A DNA stretch of 64,000 bases. It comes from Symsagittifera roscoffensis (taxonomy: Eukaryota > Xenacoelomorpha > Acoela > Convolutidae). Under the pieces are notes generated by a model that worked only from the letters and a program-made list of their open reading frames with translations, was not told the origin of the DNA and did no database searches. Positions within the stretch are counted from its first letter, which is position 1; each line of letters opens with the position of its first letter. Position numbers and translations under genes: made by a program. This document shows positions 33,957-43,737 of the stretch, in pieces. The stretch lies in assembly GCF_963678635.1 (NCBI RefSeq), contig NC_087063.1, forward strand, positions 67,250,727-67,314,726, given 5' to 3'.

Positions 33957-35409
33957 GGAGAGGACCCTTCATGATTACAAAAGTGCACCTGAGGGACGCT
34001 TCTATAGACTGAGCACTGGCCGAGCCGCCCACTACGAGAACATTAAGCCACACAATCCATCGACAGAAGACTGGTGTATACCTGCAGACATGGAAGAAGG
34101 GGATTATCTAATGATGGATCCTGCTTGTGAGGCCAACGAAAAGGGCACCAGGGAGAAGAACGATGGAAACGAAGTCGTGGAGGAAGGAACGGATACACCG
34201 CTGGACCTGGATCCAAACGAGGTGATCGGAGCGAACGATGAAACCTTACCATACGCAGAGGAGGATTGGCAGGATCCCGAACAGATAGAGGTTCCCAAGA
34301 ACTTGGAACCGGATCTTCGGTTCACGACACAGACTCGTCAGAAGGACGGGACAAGACCAAGAAAGAAATATAATCCTTACGGTGACAACTTTGTAGTGGA
34401 CAGGACAGATCTGAAAAAGATAATGGAAGAAATGATGGGTCTAGAAGGCATAACAGTCTCACAAGACATAGACATAGTAGATGATCACCACCAGAAATGG
34501 ATCGAGGACAGGTCGAAACCCGAAGTAGAATTCGACAAGGAGCAATTGGAGTCCTACGAAGAAGATCTCACAAATCTGCGAGTCTTGGAGTGGCTGAACG
34601 AAATGACATCAGACCCTAAAGAGAACAGCGTCACGATTCAGGACGTAGATCGTGAAAGCATGAAATACATCAAGACCGAACGAGACGATCCTTCCTGGGC
34701 TGCCCAGGAAGGACAACTACTCATTCCATTTTCTAACCTCGACTTGATACCCGGTATGCGATCGACGGGGACGTCGATGGATATTTTTGTCCGGAGAGTG
34801 GTGGTAAAACTTACCCACACTGAAAACTTGATGATAAAAAAATTGAGAGTAGCAAGAGAAACAGGAGACATAGAAGCAGAAACAGGCGAAGAACCTAAGA
34901 AACCTGAAATAGGGAGGGTAGTTGAGTCATATTTTAACTTACCAAATGAATATTCAAGTAACATAATACTAACAGACAGTGATTTCATACTCACAAATAG
35001 AACATGTGCGATAGCAATCACAGCAGACATCAGTTTTAGGACAGCGTTAGCGGCAGATTTTAAGAGAGAATACAAAAACGTGGAATTCCTTTGAAAGCAA
35101 AGACGAGGGATAGGGGGCGTAGCGGCCTTACCTCCGGCGGCGTCACAGTTACCGGGAAAATATATATGCTTCTTGGTAACGAGGGCGACGGAGAAGCAGC
35201 ACGTGGACCCAGAGAACCTAGTCTTGTCCTTGACGAGGTTGAGGGACTTCCTCGTGGAAATGGACGTGAAGGAGCTCTCGCTTCCAGTGTACGATCCAAA
35301 CAGAGGACGACTGCATCCTCGGGAACTGTACGCGCTTGTACACGTGATATTCTTTGATACTAATATACAAGTATATTTACATAAGAAATATTACATAAGT
35401 ATAGGCTGA
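33953..35409 (+). pseudogene. Integrase GPY/F end and long C-terminal tail
   Basis: LLKKWRGPFMITKVH (about 33944-33990) is the GPY/F module. The frame shifts once more, and GRFYRLSTGRAAHYENIKPH completes the usual end of gypsy integrase. About 370 further codons follow to TGA 35092. Beyond that stop the same frame continues for about 105 codons of coding-like sequence (LTRLRDFLVEMDVKEL, VYDPNRGRLHPREL) to TGA 35407. No chromodomain is visible. The tail is acidic, then mixed; I do not recognise a fold. Confidence 0.65.
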
Positions 35410-35790
35410 GTGACGTGCGAGAGGGTGTTAGGCTAAAGACTAAGTTGTATGTAATGTGTGATATGTGTGTTATGTTATGTTATGTGTTATGTTATTAAGC
35501 TCTTGGGTAAGAAAGAGTTAGTGACCATGAACAATTGAATGACGATCTTAGGAATAGATCCAAAGTTTGGACTGTCCAATCTTAGGTCAAAATCCAAAAT
35601 TTTAGAGACCGATTGATTTTAATAAATTTTAGGACAAATATCTTTTTATCTGAACTGTTTTTAAGCAAATTTTAACGATATCTGTTAAAGTGAAACTGAC
35701 AAGTGTGATATTTAAGACTTCTTTTCTAAATCCTGGTTGATCATTTAATTACTCACTTGAGTCAAACCTTAGAAACAAATCGAATCGAAC
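35410..35790 (+). other. Gap between Pol and the downstream ORFs
   Basis: About 380 AT-rich bases with no supportable gene. It starts with a TATGT/TGTTATG-type short repeat (about 35447-35495). This is the only clear non-coding break in 17 kb of plus-strand coding sequence, so it is a candidate site for an internal promoter or splice acceptor serving the downstream genes. Confidence 0.5.
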
Positions 35791-36303
35791 TTGAAGAACA
35801 GAATCGATAATTTCAACTTGGATGAATTGATGGACCTGGCAGAGGCATATGTAGGACCGATGATAGATGCGATCTATCGTCGGCAGATGGATCGAGACTT
35901 TGCTCTGGAGGACCCAGAGGTAGTCATGTTGCTGACCGCCCTGATCAACATCTTGGGGCATGACAACCGTGGTGACCGCCCCACGGAAGTCCTGTTGATG
36001 GCAGAATATGGAGAGAGGGGAGTACTAGACCGCCCGAACATGAGAGTGATGAGGTGGAGAAACGGGGCACTCTCAGGGAGTGACTTGGCGAATGAGCCTG
36101 GACTGGGAAGTTCTAGGACTTACCAACCAGGTGAGATACCTATGCCCTCCAAGCCCAAACCTATGCTGACGAGAATCCATCAGGAGATGAACAGCGAGGC
36201 TGCCTCGTCTGGTTCACCACTGAGAGCAGCTGTGCAACCAAAGAGGTCTAAAGTGGGACAAAAGGTTCAGACAAACCAAACTTGCAAGATCTGGATGGGA
36301 TGA
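35791..36303 (+). CDS. Downstream ORF, N-terminal piece
   Basis: The frame opens after an in-frame TAG near 35769; the first ATG is at 35830. It reads FNLDELMDLAEAYVGPMID, followed by helix-rich sequence to about residue 60, then Pro/Ser-rich linker. It overlaps the next ORF by 22 bases in a different frame. The meaning-bearing sequence moves into that frame near 36290, so this is most likely the N-terminus of the SGNH-domain protein split by a frameshift. No domain recognised. Confidence 0.55.
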   Translation: MKNRIDNFNLDELMDLAEAYVGPMIDAIYRRQMDRDFALEDPEVVMLLTALINILGHDNRGDRPTEVLLMAEYGERGVLDRPNMRVMRWRNGALSGSDLANEPGLGSSRTYQPGEIPMPSKPKPMLTRIHQEMNSEAASSGSPLRAAVQPKRSKVGQKVQTNQTCKIWMG

Positions 36304-37712
36304 AGGATGAACTGGAAAGGACAAAAAGGGAGCTGGACGAGATGACCAAAACCATGCTCATTACGGAGGAAGATCGGGACATGTGGAAAAAATTGTTCGA
36401 AGACTGCAACAAAAAGCAGGGTCAAGAAATTGAGCGCTTGAGGCAGGACTACAAGGAACAATCGGAACGGATGGCGTTGACAACGGCCGTGGAGAAAGTG
36501 ATACCTGCAAGGAGTATTCCTCGTGGGCAGTCCCCCATGGAGCTCTTGAAGCCTCGAGAAATGAGTCAGACAACGGAGACACGGCTCCCGACAGCGACAG
36601 ATCGAGTGACAATCCCGGACCTTAGTGACACCTTGGGTGACCCCGTCGTGGAACAAACGGTGAGGGAGCTGATAGAGACAGCTGGACGACTGGTCGCCAA
36701 CAAGAATGCGCCATGCTCCGGGGTGACCGCACCCTATGGAACGATCGACGACACGGGCAGAGTACGACTCTCCCAGACCGTGATCAGACAGGGGATAAGT
36801 GACGTGACGCCACTCATGGGGAGCTCGAAGGCCCCAGAGAGAAGAATACAGAAGATGCCAGCGAAGAAAGTGTATCGTGTAATAGACGTACAAAAGAACA
36901 ATCAATCGAGATATAAATTTACGGGAGTTCCGGAGACAGATCCGAGAGCTTGCTTCAATCGAGCGACTTGGAACCCGGCAGTAAACCTGCAGCAACCGGC
37001 ACTGGGGACATCACATCTGATACTGGGAGACAGCTTGGTCAGAGTACTATCGAATTTGAGGACCTCTTGGGTCACCACGGTGATGGCCTTCGGAGGCGCG
37101 ACGATAGCCCAGTTATATCGAATGGTGGAATTAATGAATCCAGGGAGGATCCCCAATGTGATGATCCTAGTTGGAACAAATGACATCTCCAGAGGTTCGG
37201 ATGAGCAGGAAGCACTATGGGAATCAATGATGGTGTGCTTGTTTACTACCCTCTGGCAGAAATTCAATTGCGCGGTACTGACCGTTTGCACTGTGCCAAT
37301 GAACACGAGGAGCTTGACAGCAGCAGGAAGAAGGCACAACGAAGGAGTCGTCAGGTGGAATAACATCTTGAGGAATCTCGCAAGTCGGAATGCCGGAAGA
37401 ATGATCCTCATGGACATCGAACATGAGTTGAGAGCGATGGATCAGGCCAGGCTGACCACAGACGGCATCCACTTCGATAGTATAGAAGGACAGGCTTGGC
37501 TGAACAGAGTCTTCCAGGAGCGATTGGATGAGTTAGAGGCAGAACTCTTTGACACAGGAGTGCTAAAGGAAGAAGGAACATCGAATGACGCGGTGATTAC
37601 CACCTTTGTGCCTCCTAGCCTGGAAACATGCTTGGGGACGTTCCCGGCCGTCACGAACTACAGACAACAGAGCTCCAGTGAACCAGGTCAAAGGACAGAC
37701 CTACAGGATTGA
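36282..37712 (+). CDS. SGNH/GDSL hydrolase-like protein encoded by the retroelement
   Basis: About 476 codons. Residues 10-65 form a charged coiled-coil-like helix (KDELERTKRELDEMTKTM). Then comes a linker and, from about residue 240, an SGNH-type domain. Block I is LILGDSLVRVL (Ser about 250), block II is MAFGGATI (Gly), block III is LVGTNDISRG (Asn about 300), and block V is TTDGIHFD (Asp about 394, His about 397). All four signature residues are present with plausible spacing. Family members are esterases/lipases or carbohydrate deacetylases. Such domains occur in ORF1 of CR1-type LINEs and in some giant retroelements of rotifers, but are not standard in gypsy elements. The substrate is unknown. 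The frame starts at TTG here; the first ATG is 36300. Confidence 0.78.
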   Translation: MQDLDGMKDELERTKRELDEMTKTMLITEEDRDMWKKLFEDCNKKQGQEIERLRQDYKEQSERMALTTAVEKVIPARSIPRGQSPMELLKPREMSQTTETRLPTATDRVTIPDLSDTLGDPVVEQTVRELIETAGRLVANKNAPCSGVTAPYGTIDDTGRVRLSQTVIRQGISDVTPLMGSSKAPERRIQKMPAKKVYRVIDVQKNNQSRYKFTGVPETDPRACFNRATWNPAVNLQQPALGTSHLILGDSLVRVLSNLRTSWVTTVMAFGGATIAQLYRMVELMNPGRIPNVMILVGTNDISRGSDEQEALWESMMVCLFTTLWQKFNCAVLTVCTVPMNTRSLTAAGRRHNEGVVRWNNILRNLASRNAGRMILMDIEHELRAMDQARLTTDGIHFDSIEGQAWLNRVFQERLDELEAELFDTGVLKEEGTSNDAVITTFVPPSLETCLGTFPAVTNYRQQSSSEPGQRTDLQD

Positions 37713-38006
37713 TTGGGAGAAGCGCCGATGAGGAGGACCATCCATCCTAGGAGAAGAATAGGACCTGTCAACCCAATTGAAGAGACAGCCAGCACGACTA
37801 GATCGGACACGAGATCGGAGACGACAAGTACCAGTCGAGAGGAGAGACGCCCAGGCAGAGGCTCGTTGATGTGGTCAAGACCCATACCATCTCCCTGGCA
37901 TGTATACAAAGACGAACTAATGAAGCTGGATCTCCAGAGGGTAAGCTTCATAGAAGATGCAAGGAGGATGCTGAATGGAGCGACGCTATCCGTCAGCAGA
38001 CTGTAA
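37713..38006 (+). CDS. Basic linker segment between SGNH ORF and next ORF
   Basis: Same frame as the ORFs on both sides, separated only by TGA 37710 and TAA 38004. It is Arg/Ser/Thr-rich and probably disordered (HPRRRIGPVNP, SREERRPGRG), ending in a helical stretch. It is best read as part of one long protein running 36282-39533 in which two codons have become stops. Confidence 0.55.
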   Translation: MGEAPMRRTIHPRRRIGPVNPIEETASTTRSDTRSETTSTSREERRPGRGSLMWSRPIPSPWHVYKDELMKLDLQRVSFIEDARRMLNGATLSVSRL

Positions 38007-38027
38007 TCGATAACCGGCGTAGACGGG

Positions 38028-39533
38028 TTGATAGCCGCTAGCATAAATTTCAGCTCCACGACGGCCTTGAGATTTGCTGACCTAGAGGGACTGCCCTCTA
38101 ACAACACAATGAGACCAGTGAACGAGAGACCATTGCAAGATGTGAGATTAAATCGTGATGAAGGGAATCGAGAAGAGAGACCTGGAAGATTTCTAGTGAC
38201 AAGGGCGCCGATCGGACAACATGTGAAGAAGTTCAGGCAAGTGAGCTCACCCCCAGGTCATGTAAAGGAGAGAATATACCCGAAACTAGTGAATCAAGAT
38301 GGTGATGTCCAAAGATACGGCGAGTTGAAAGCGATAAAGAAAGATGAGACCATTTTCGCCGCCTATGACAAAGCAGAAATGAGGAAGGCCAAGATCATGA
38401 TAGTAGCGAATTCAGAGTTCGTGTATACCTCCAAGTCTCTGTTTTGGCCGGACGTCATAATGTTGGCAGCGGTCGATCTGGACCTACTGCAATCGGTGTC
38501 TCTGGCTATAGGGGTACAAAGACAGACGGACATGAACCCAATTACGATCGTGTTTGCTGGCATCAATGACCATCTACACAGTAGAGGTTTTCTGAGCAGA
38601 CTCAGAGATCCTACAACGGCAGAGAATGCTGTGTGGCCAGCGATAAAAGATATCCTTGAGTCGATGGGTGAAGTGGTGGATGCGACGAAGGAGGGTTCGT
38701 TCACCAAAGTGACACCGAGAGTAGTATTCGCGTTGTCCCCGGGGTATGCACATCTCCCGGATGGACTGAAATTCGTGTATGCGATTGTGACCTTGCTTTC
38801 GGAAAGAAAATATGATGTGATCATCTCAGCCCCAAATCGCATGATAGAGATGGAGAACCTGAGGCCAATCAGGGCTGAACTACCTGCAGTGTGGTCTGAT
38901 ATCTCGAACGCGATGAGAGGATTCAAGGACCATTCGCTGCACATGTTAGTGTTGGACGAGGTGCTGGGGTTGGAACTGTCCAATTTCAGTCGACAGCTCA
39001 AACTGAAACCGGGAATAGACGACGACCATCGAGTGATCGTAGCGATGTCCTACGACTTATGGTTCCGAGCAATGGATGTGACAGGTGAAAACACGAGAAG
39101 GAAAAATTCACTGGAGACTAGAGCTCATTTGGAGGTGATGATTTTGAGAACCAAGCCGGAAGCCAACCAGTGGCTACACCTAAATCCTCGAGTAGCGGCA
39201 TTGGACGCAGATGCTTTTGAGCAAGGCCCTGTGATGATCACGAAGATCCATGCCTACTTGTTAAAGGAGGTGAACCTGGCGGAAAATGCCGAGGAAAAGA
39301 CCGCTGAATTTGTAAACAGAATGTGTCAGATTACCCTGGAAACCTTCTGGACCCAGGAAGTGAAGGGACAGGAAGGCTTTGAACGGACAGACAGCATGCT
39401 GGAAGGGTTGGGAGCCGGATGGACCGCATCCTTCTTGGCAAAAGTCTACCCGAAAGTTTCTCATTACTTGATAAAGGAATTCCTCCAAGCAGTAGTGGAA
39501 GTGTCAATAGTGGAACTACTAGATTGTTCGTGA
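38028..39533 (+). CDS. Large downstream protein, possible second SGNH-like domain
   Basis: 501 codons without a stop (first ATG 38109), in the same frame as the SGNH ORF. Features resemble a degenerate SGNH fold: a hydrophobic strand with ANSEF (about 38405) where GDS would be, FAGINDHL (about 38560) like block III G-x-N-D, and GIDDDHRV (about 39020) like block V D-x-x-H. A beta-strand-rich segment VVFALSPGYAHLP lies between. If this reading is right, the Gly-Asp-Ser nucleophile motif is lost and the domain is probably inactive. Otherwise I do not recognise it. The coding frame shifts near 39500 into the next ORF. Confidence 0.6.
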   Translation: MIAASINFSSTTALRFADLEGLPSNNTMRPVNERPLQDVRLNRDEGNREERPGRFLVTRAPIGQHVKKFRQVSSPPGHVKERIYPKLVNQDGDVQRYGELKAIKKDETIFAAYDKAEMRKAKIMIVANSEFVYTSKSLFWPDVIMLAAVDLDLLQSVSLAIGVQRQTDMNPITIVFAGINDHLHSRGFLSRLRDPTTAENAVWPAIKDILESMGEVVDATKEGSFTKVTPRVVFALSPGYAHLPDGLKFVYAIVTLLSERKYDVIISAPNRMIEMENLRPIRAELPAVWSDISNAMRGFKDHSLHMLVLDEVLGLELSNFSRQLKLKPGIDDDHRVIVAMSYDLWFRAMDVTGENTRRKNSLETRAHLEVMILRTKPEANQWLHLNPRVAALDADAFEQGPVMITKIHAYLLKEVNLAENAEEKTAEFVNRMCQITLETFWTQEVKGQEGFERTDSMLEGLGAGWTASFLAKVYPKVSHYLIKEFLQAVVEVSIVELLDCS

Positions 39534-40897
39534 CGTTTGGAGCAGACAGTTTCGTGAAAGGACCGGCGATGCTGCTCACCGAAGGAATCCAGAACCTACG
39601 GTTAGATGGGCTTCTAATACTGATTGCGATTACCCACGGAAACTTGGGAGGACTAATGAAATTGACACGTTGTCCAGAGCAGATGAGAGAGAGAATGAGG
39701 AATTTAGATATGAAGAAATCCACGGACTCGTGGAATAAGATAAGAGACCTGAGACACACTCTTATCCAATATCTCTTACAACAAAATCGCTTTGGAACGG
39801 GAGAAGATGAGACTATCGAAAGAGAAGAAGATGTTAGACGACATGTTGGAGGCATGCCCCTGGTAACTGATCTGAGCTTGGCTATGAGAACCGATCCCTT
39901 AGCACTGATCAGAGGAGCCACGGAGTTTGTGACAGTGATCTATGGACCAGCAGTCACGTTTCCGTTCCCTGACGTTAAGGTGGAGGCGTATAGGAGGTCG
40001 GTGCTGCACCTGAACTTCATATCAGCAGTGGACGGTAGTGCACTGAACTGGTGTGAGCAGCACACATTGCGGGAGCTCATGCGTGAAGATCTGTTTTTTG
40101 CGAAAATATCAGAGCCAGAGATGACAGTCATTAACTTTGACGATCACTTCCGTGATCGCATGGGAGAAGTAGAAAGAGGATACATCGAGGTGTTTCCAAA
40201 ACTCTGGAATCTGAGACCCTATGACAAGACGAATGGTGAAATGAGCAGAGTTCCTCGTCTCACTGCAGCATATCACAAGGTGAGAGAAGAGACGAAAGTC
40301 TGGCGTGATTACGAGAAGCTGCCGGAGGCAATCCCTGAATTTCCTCTGATAAGAAGGACGTTGCTCGGAGCAGTCTCCGTGGTACAAACTCCTAGGTTGA
40401 GAGCATTCGAAACCAATGAAAGGAGAATAGTGAGCTTCGTAGCAACGATGGATACATACTTTGTGGGAAGAAATGCCGCTGTGTTACAGTACACACGATT
40501 TGCCTATACGGATCAAGCGACGAGAAGGCGAATAAGCAACGCCGCGACTCCCAAGCCTGAAAGATTTGACGAGGAATGGGCGGGATTGGGCTTAGAGCCT
40601 ATGAAAACGAGAGGCAAGACCGAACTGCCTGAGGCCTCCTTGATCCTGACTAGTGTGAAACCGGATTTGACGGTATTAGGAACGCTGCGAACGAGAACCT
40701 TCCTAGCACCCTTCGGCTGCGAGGAAATCAAAGTGGTCTATGGAGAAGAGGAAGATAGATCGGCCGGTACATTGATCATACCGAAGTTTCTGGAAGGAAC
40801 CGACTACGATAAGCAAGGACCCTCGAGCTCAAAGAAGGATATGTCAGAAGGAGATGACGGACAGGGAGGAAGCCGTCAAACCGAAGAACCCATGTAA
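39419..40897 (+). CDS. Large downstream protein, unrecognised
   Basis: 492 codons. The first 30 or so overlap the previous ORF and look like out-of-frame sequence; good protein character starts near TTRLFVTFGADSFVKG (about 39520). It contains mixed alpha/beta sequence with several hydrophobic strands (GLLILIAITHGN, GATEFVTVIYG) and a segment MTVINFDDHFRDR. It ends in a Ser/Asp-rich tail at TAA 40895, after which the same frame continues. There are no zinc or nucleotide-binding motifs and no signal peptide or membrane helix, so it is not an obvious envelope protein. Confidence 0.6.
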   Translation: MDRILLGKSLPESFSLLDKGIPPSSSGSVNSGTTRLFVTFGADSFVKGPAMLLTEGIQNLRLDGLLILIAITHGNLGGLMKLTRCPEQMRERMRNLDMKKSTDSWNKIRDLRHTLIQYLLQQNRFGTGEDETIEREEDVRRHVGGMPLVTDLSLAMRTDPLALIRGATEFVTVIYGPAVTFPFPDVKVEAYRRSVLHLNFISAVDGSALNWCEQHTLRELMREDLFFAKISEPEMTVINFDDHFRDRMGEVERGYIEVFPKLWNLRPYDKTNGEMSRVPRLTAAYHKVREETKVWRDYEKLPEAIPEFPLIRRTLLGAVSVVQTPRLRAFETNERRIVSFVATMDTYFVGRNAAVLQYTRFAYTDQATRRRISNAATPKPERFDEEWAGLGLEPMKTRGKTELPEASLILTSVKPDLTVLGTLRTRTFLAPFGCEEIKVVYGEEEDRSAGTLIIPKFLEGTDYDKQGPSSSKKDMSEGDDGQGGSRQTEEPM

Positions 40898-42319
40898 CAA
40901 GATTCAAGTCAAGCTGGTGGGGAAGACGACAGGGCATCGACAGGAGGAGTATTCAGCCTGGATTTCAATATCTTCAGTGATCTTGAGAACAACGCGGATA
41001 CGTTGGAGACGACTGAGCCAGCGGATGAAGGCATTTCGACACTGGAGCCTCCGTCAGCCTTTATGGAAACGAAACGGAGTTTGCCGGAGAGCAGCTCTCC
41101 TGGCAATTCAAGAAATAACGAACAAAGAATCCTCATGGAATCACCTAGAAGTAGAAGAATATAGGGCTCAGCCAGAGTACCTTTCTTGGGAACGTTGCCC
41201 GAAGAAGAGTGGGAAGTACATCACCGAGATCATGAGAATAGGACGGGATGTAGATTGGACAGAGTGGCGTTCATGGAAGAAGTCTGGACAGTAGTTCAGA
41301 GCTATGGGACCCAGTCCATTTTGAAAACAAGTCTCAACCGACCGTTGATGCGGGAAGTCCTTGACAAGCTTGATGAGTGCGAAGGGAGATTGAGTGAGTT
41401 GTTGATTGACTCAGCCACTGATGAAAGTGAAGCGAATTCTCCCATCAAGATGACACCGCAGGACGATAAAGGAGAGGTGGTGTATCTCTCAAGAACCAGG
41501 AGAGGAACGATGCGATCGAAATTGGTGATTGATAAGATCAACGCGATGAAAATGAAGTTAGGCAGCAGAGTGATGCCGAGGAGAGTAGGAAAGACGAAGG
41601 TGGATTCGGAGATATCGATGAAAGCTGTCAATTCAGCGAAAAGGAAACGAGTCGAAGAGGTCATGGATTTGGGACAAGGTGATTATCAATCGCCTGGCAC
41701 AGATAAAATGTTGACTGATATAGCGATGGTGCCACCCATTCTCATGGCGGGAATAAAATCAACAGTTTATAAATCCAAAAGGAGTGACCGCACTCTAACT
41801 GGAGCAACCTTAGAAATGGAAATACTCAGCCAATGTGGAGAGAGCATAATGAAAGACTTTCAGCCATCTCCCATGAATCACGGAAGGGAAAGTGTCGCAG
41901 GACAACTAGTACCAGTGGAGTATAACCGACTGACAGTATCGGAGGCTGCGTCGATAGATGAACCCGCCGGTGGATGCATGGAGATGTTGGAGTACCGAAA
42001 CTCGGCTAGAGGTTATGTGATTGCTCTGGAAGATAAGAGTGCCATGGAGGGTTATCTGGAGACAATGTTGCAAGGCACCACCCTCAAGCAGAAGGCGTAC
42101 GGGACTTTAGCGTCGTCTGAGATACAGGCAGAAACGATGGAGCAGTTGGTGAGCCTTCCATGGAGAGCAGTGGTGTTAAGGTACTTCGAAGAAGAGATGA
42201 GGACTACGCCAAGGATACACGCTCTCGTGGCAGTACCTTACGTAAGAACAGAGTTCCAACTGAGGTTCGCCTCAAGGAAGAAAGGAAGAGGTCAAAAGAA
42301 GAGAAGGTTTTCCTTATGA
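40898..42319 (+). CDS. Continuation of the same frame, unrecognised protein
   Basis: Read in the same frame as 39419-40897 past TAA 40895. About 88 codons (VFSLDFNIFSDLENNADT) run to TAG 41162, then the frame is open at 41186-42319. It has a Lys/Arg-rich, probably disordered N-terminal half and a more structured part from about 41800 (GAPPGGCMEMLE-like turn, ALEDKSAMEGYLE). It overlaps the next ORF by 160 bases, and the coding frame moves there near 42230. The function is unknown. Confidence 0.5.
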
Positions 42320-43737
42320 CGAACCTGAGGGATCTGATAATCCAAGAGGGAGCAGCGGTAGCGTGTGCGAAACGGAGAGACGCTCTCTGTTTCATTCGAT
42401 TCATGATAGAGCAGATTTCAGTACCTGCATTGAACACTTGTGTTAAGATGCTGAGGGAAGGCGATGAGCGAGCGAAAGCCTTACTCTTGCTAGCACTGCT
42501 GGATATGCAGCAAAGCAAACCGATGAGGTTGAATATGAAGGATCCCGAGGAGTTAGAGCCCATGAGAAAGATAGACGAAATCAGGAGATTCTCAAACAAG
42601 GAGCTGAGACTCACTAAAGAGTCTATGGGTGCACTGCCAAAATCCAGTGAATACTGTGGACCGATCAAGAAGAAGTCGTACAGCTACGTATCCGGAATCA
42701 TAGGGATAGCGTACAACCTTTTCCTGAGTGAAGACATACGTGATTGCTTCTTTGATTATGAGCAGGCAGTGTGGACGTCGAGAATTGTAACAATTAGGAG
42801 CGCTACCAATCCTCAGATGAAATTGGGACTGGTCTTGGAAGAAGAGGTGACTGCACCTTCCGTACCAAAATCCAACAAAAGAGCGGAGTTTGGGTTGGGA
42901 TTCTCAGATGAATTACTAAGAACGAGCTTGATGGCAGTGTGGGAATTGATGAGGCCATCATGGTGTCCTAGTCCCAACGCTGACTCGATATTACGGGCGA
43001 CACAAGACGTGCAGAGGGAGCTGAATGCAGACTGTAACCTGCATGACCTTAACATCATATATAATGTGATGATAACGGCCTCTAGGAGCAACGGTGAAGA
43101 TAAAGTGGAGTTGCCTGGCTGGGGACCAGAAGACTGGGTCAAACCTGGTAGCTGTCTGGCGGAAGTCTGTGGACTGGAGGCTCACGTTTGTGGAAGTCTG
43201 GACTGTGTGAAGACCCTAGAGAAACAACACAAGCAATTGACGGTATTGTTTGGGAATGTCGTGATAAAAGCAAGAACGGAAACGGAGCTGATAGCGGATT
43301 GTCATGGAGGAACCGAGGTGAATCTAGTGACTGCACTAGGGTTCTACAGCATGTTTAGTTCTTTAGAGTCACTATTGAATCTAGAACAGAGACATGAGAT
43401 GGTCACTGCCATCAGTGTAGAAGTATTCCCAGGAGTTCTGCAACCCGAGCAGAAACACATAGGAAAATTGAGGGAAGCGATCGAGGCGGAATTGAACATC
43501 AGACACAGTGAGACTTTTGTAGACCATCAGGAGGCACCGACGAGAGAACAGTTGCGGAAATTGGATTGTCTAACAGATTTAGATCTTTTTGAGACAATGT
43601 GCAAAATTCTAAACGTTCCGATGGAAGTGAAGAAGATATGGGCAAGAAAACGATTGATGCCATGGTTCAGAGCTAACATGACTGCATGGTTGTACGAATA
43701 TGCTAAAAAGCATATGTCGAAGCACGGCAGAGTGTAA
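42160..43737 (+). CDS. Large downstream protein, unrecognised, helical
   Basis: 525 codons. From about 42240 it reads as Leu-rich helical protein (RLKEERKRSKEEKVFLM; CVKMLREGDERAKALLLLA). A Cys/Trp-containing central part follows (PGWGPEDWVKPGSCLAEV, VCGLEAHVCGSLDC), then a helical C-terminus (LNVPMEVKKIWARKRLMPW). It ends at TAA 43735, and the same frame remains open afterwards. No known domain seen. It is not viral envelope-like, as there is no signal peptide, transmembrane helix or furin-type site. Confidence 0.6.
   Translation: MESSGVKVLRRRDEDYAKDTRSRGSTLRKNRVPTEVRLKEERKRSKEEKVFLMTNLRDLIIQEGAAVACAKRRDALCFIRFMIEQISVPALNTCVKMLREGDERAKALLLLALLDMQQSKPMRLNMKDPEELEPMRKIDEIRRFSNKELRLTKESMGALPKSSEYCGPIKKKSYSYVSGIIGIAYNLFLSEDIRDCFFDYEQAVWTSRIVTIRSATNPQMKLGLVLEEEVTAPSVPKSNKRAEFGLGFSDELLRTSLMAVWELMRPSWCPSPNADSILRATQDVQRELNADCNLHDLNIIYNVMITASRSNGEDKVELPGWGPEDWVKPGSCLAEVCGLEAHVCGSLDCVKTLEKQHKQLTVLFGNVVIKARTETELIADCHGGTEVNLVTALGFYSMFSSLESLLNLEQRHEMVTAISVEVFPGVLQPEQKHIGKLREAIEAELNIRHSETFVDHQEAPTREQLRKLDCLTDLDLFETMCKILNVPMEVKKIWARKRLMPWFRANMTAWLYEYAKKHMSKHGRV

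Noticed and set aside
35447-35495. TATGT-type repeat as a telomere or CRISPR-like array
   Set aside because: Short, imperfect microsatellite in eukaryotic DNA with no spacers of fixed length.
36267-36995. Minus-strand open frame of 242 codons
   Set aside because: It is opposite the SGNH-domain ORF, rich in Cys, His and Leu without any domain, and best explained as the shadow of the plus-strand coding sequence.
38363-39001. Minus-strand open frame of 212 codons
   Set aside because: Antisense of the well-composed 501-codon plus-strand frame; no independent motif.
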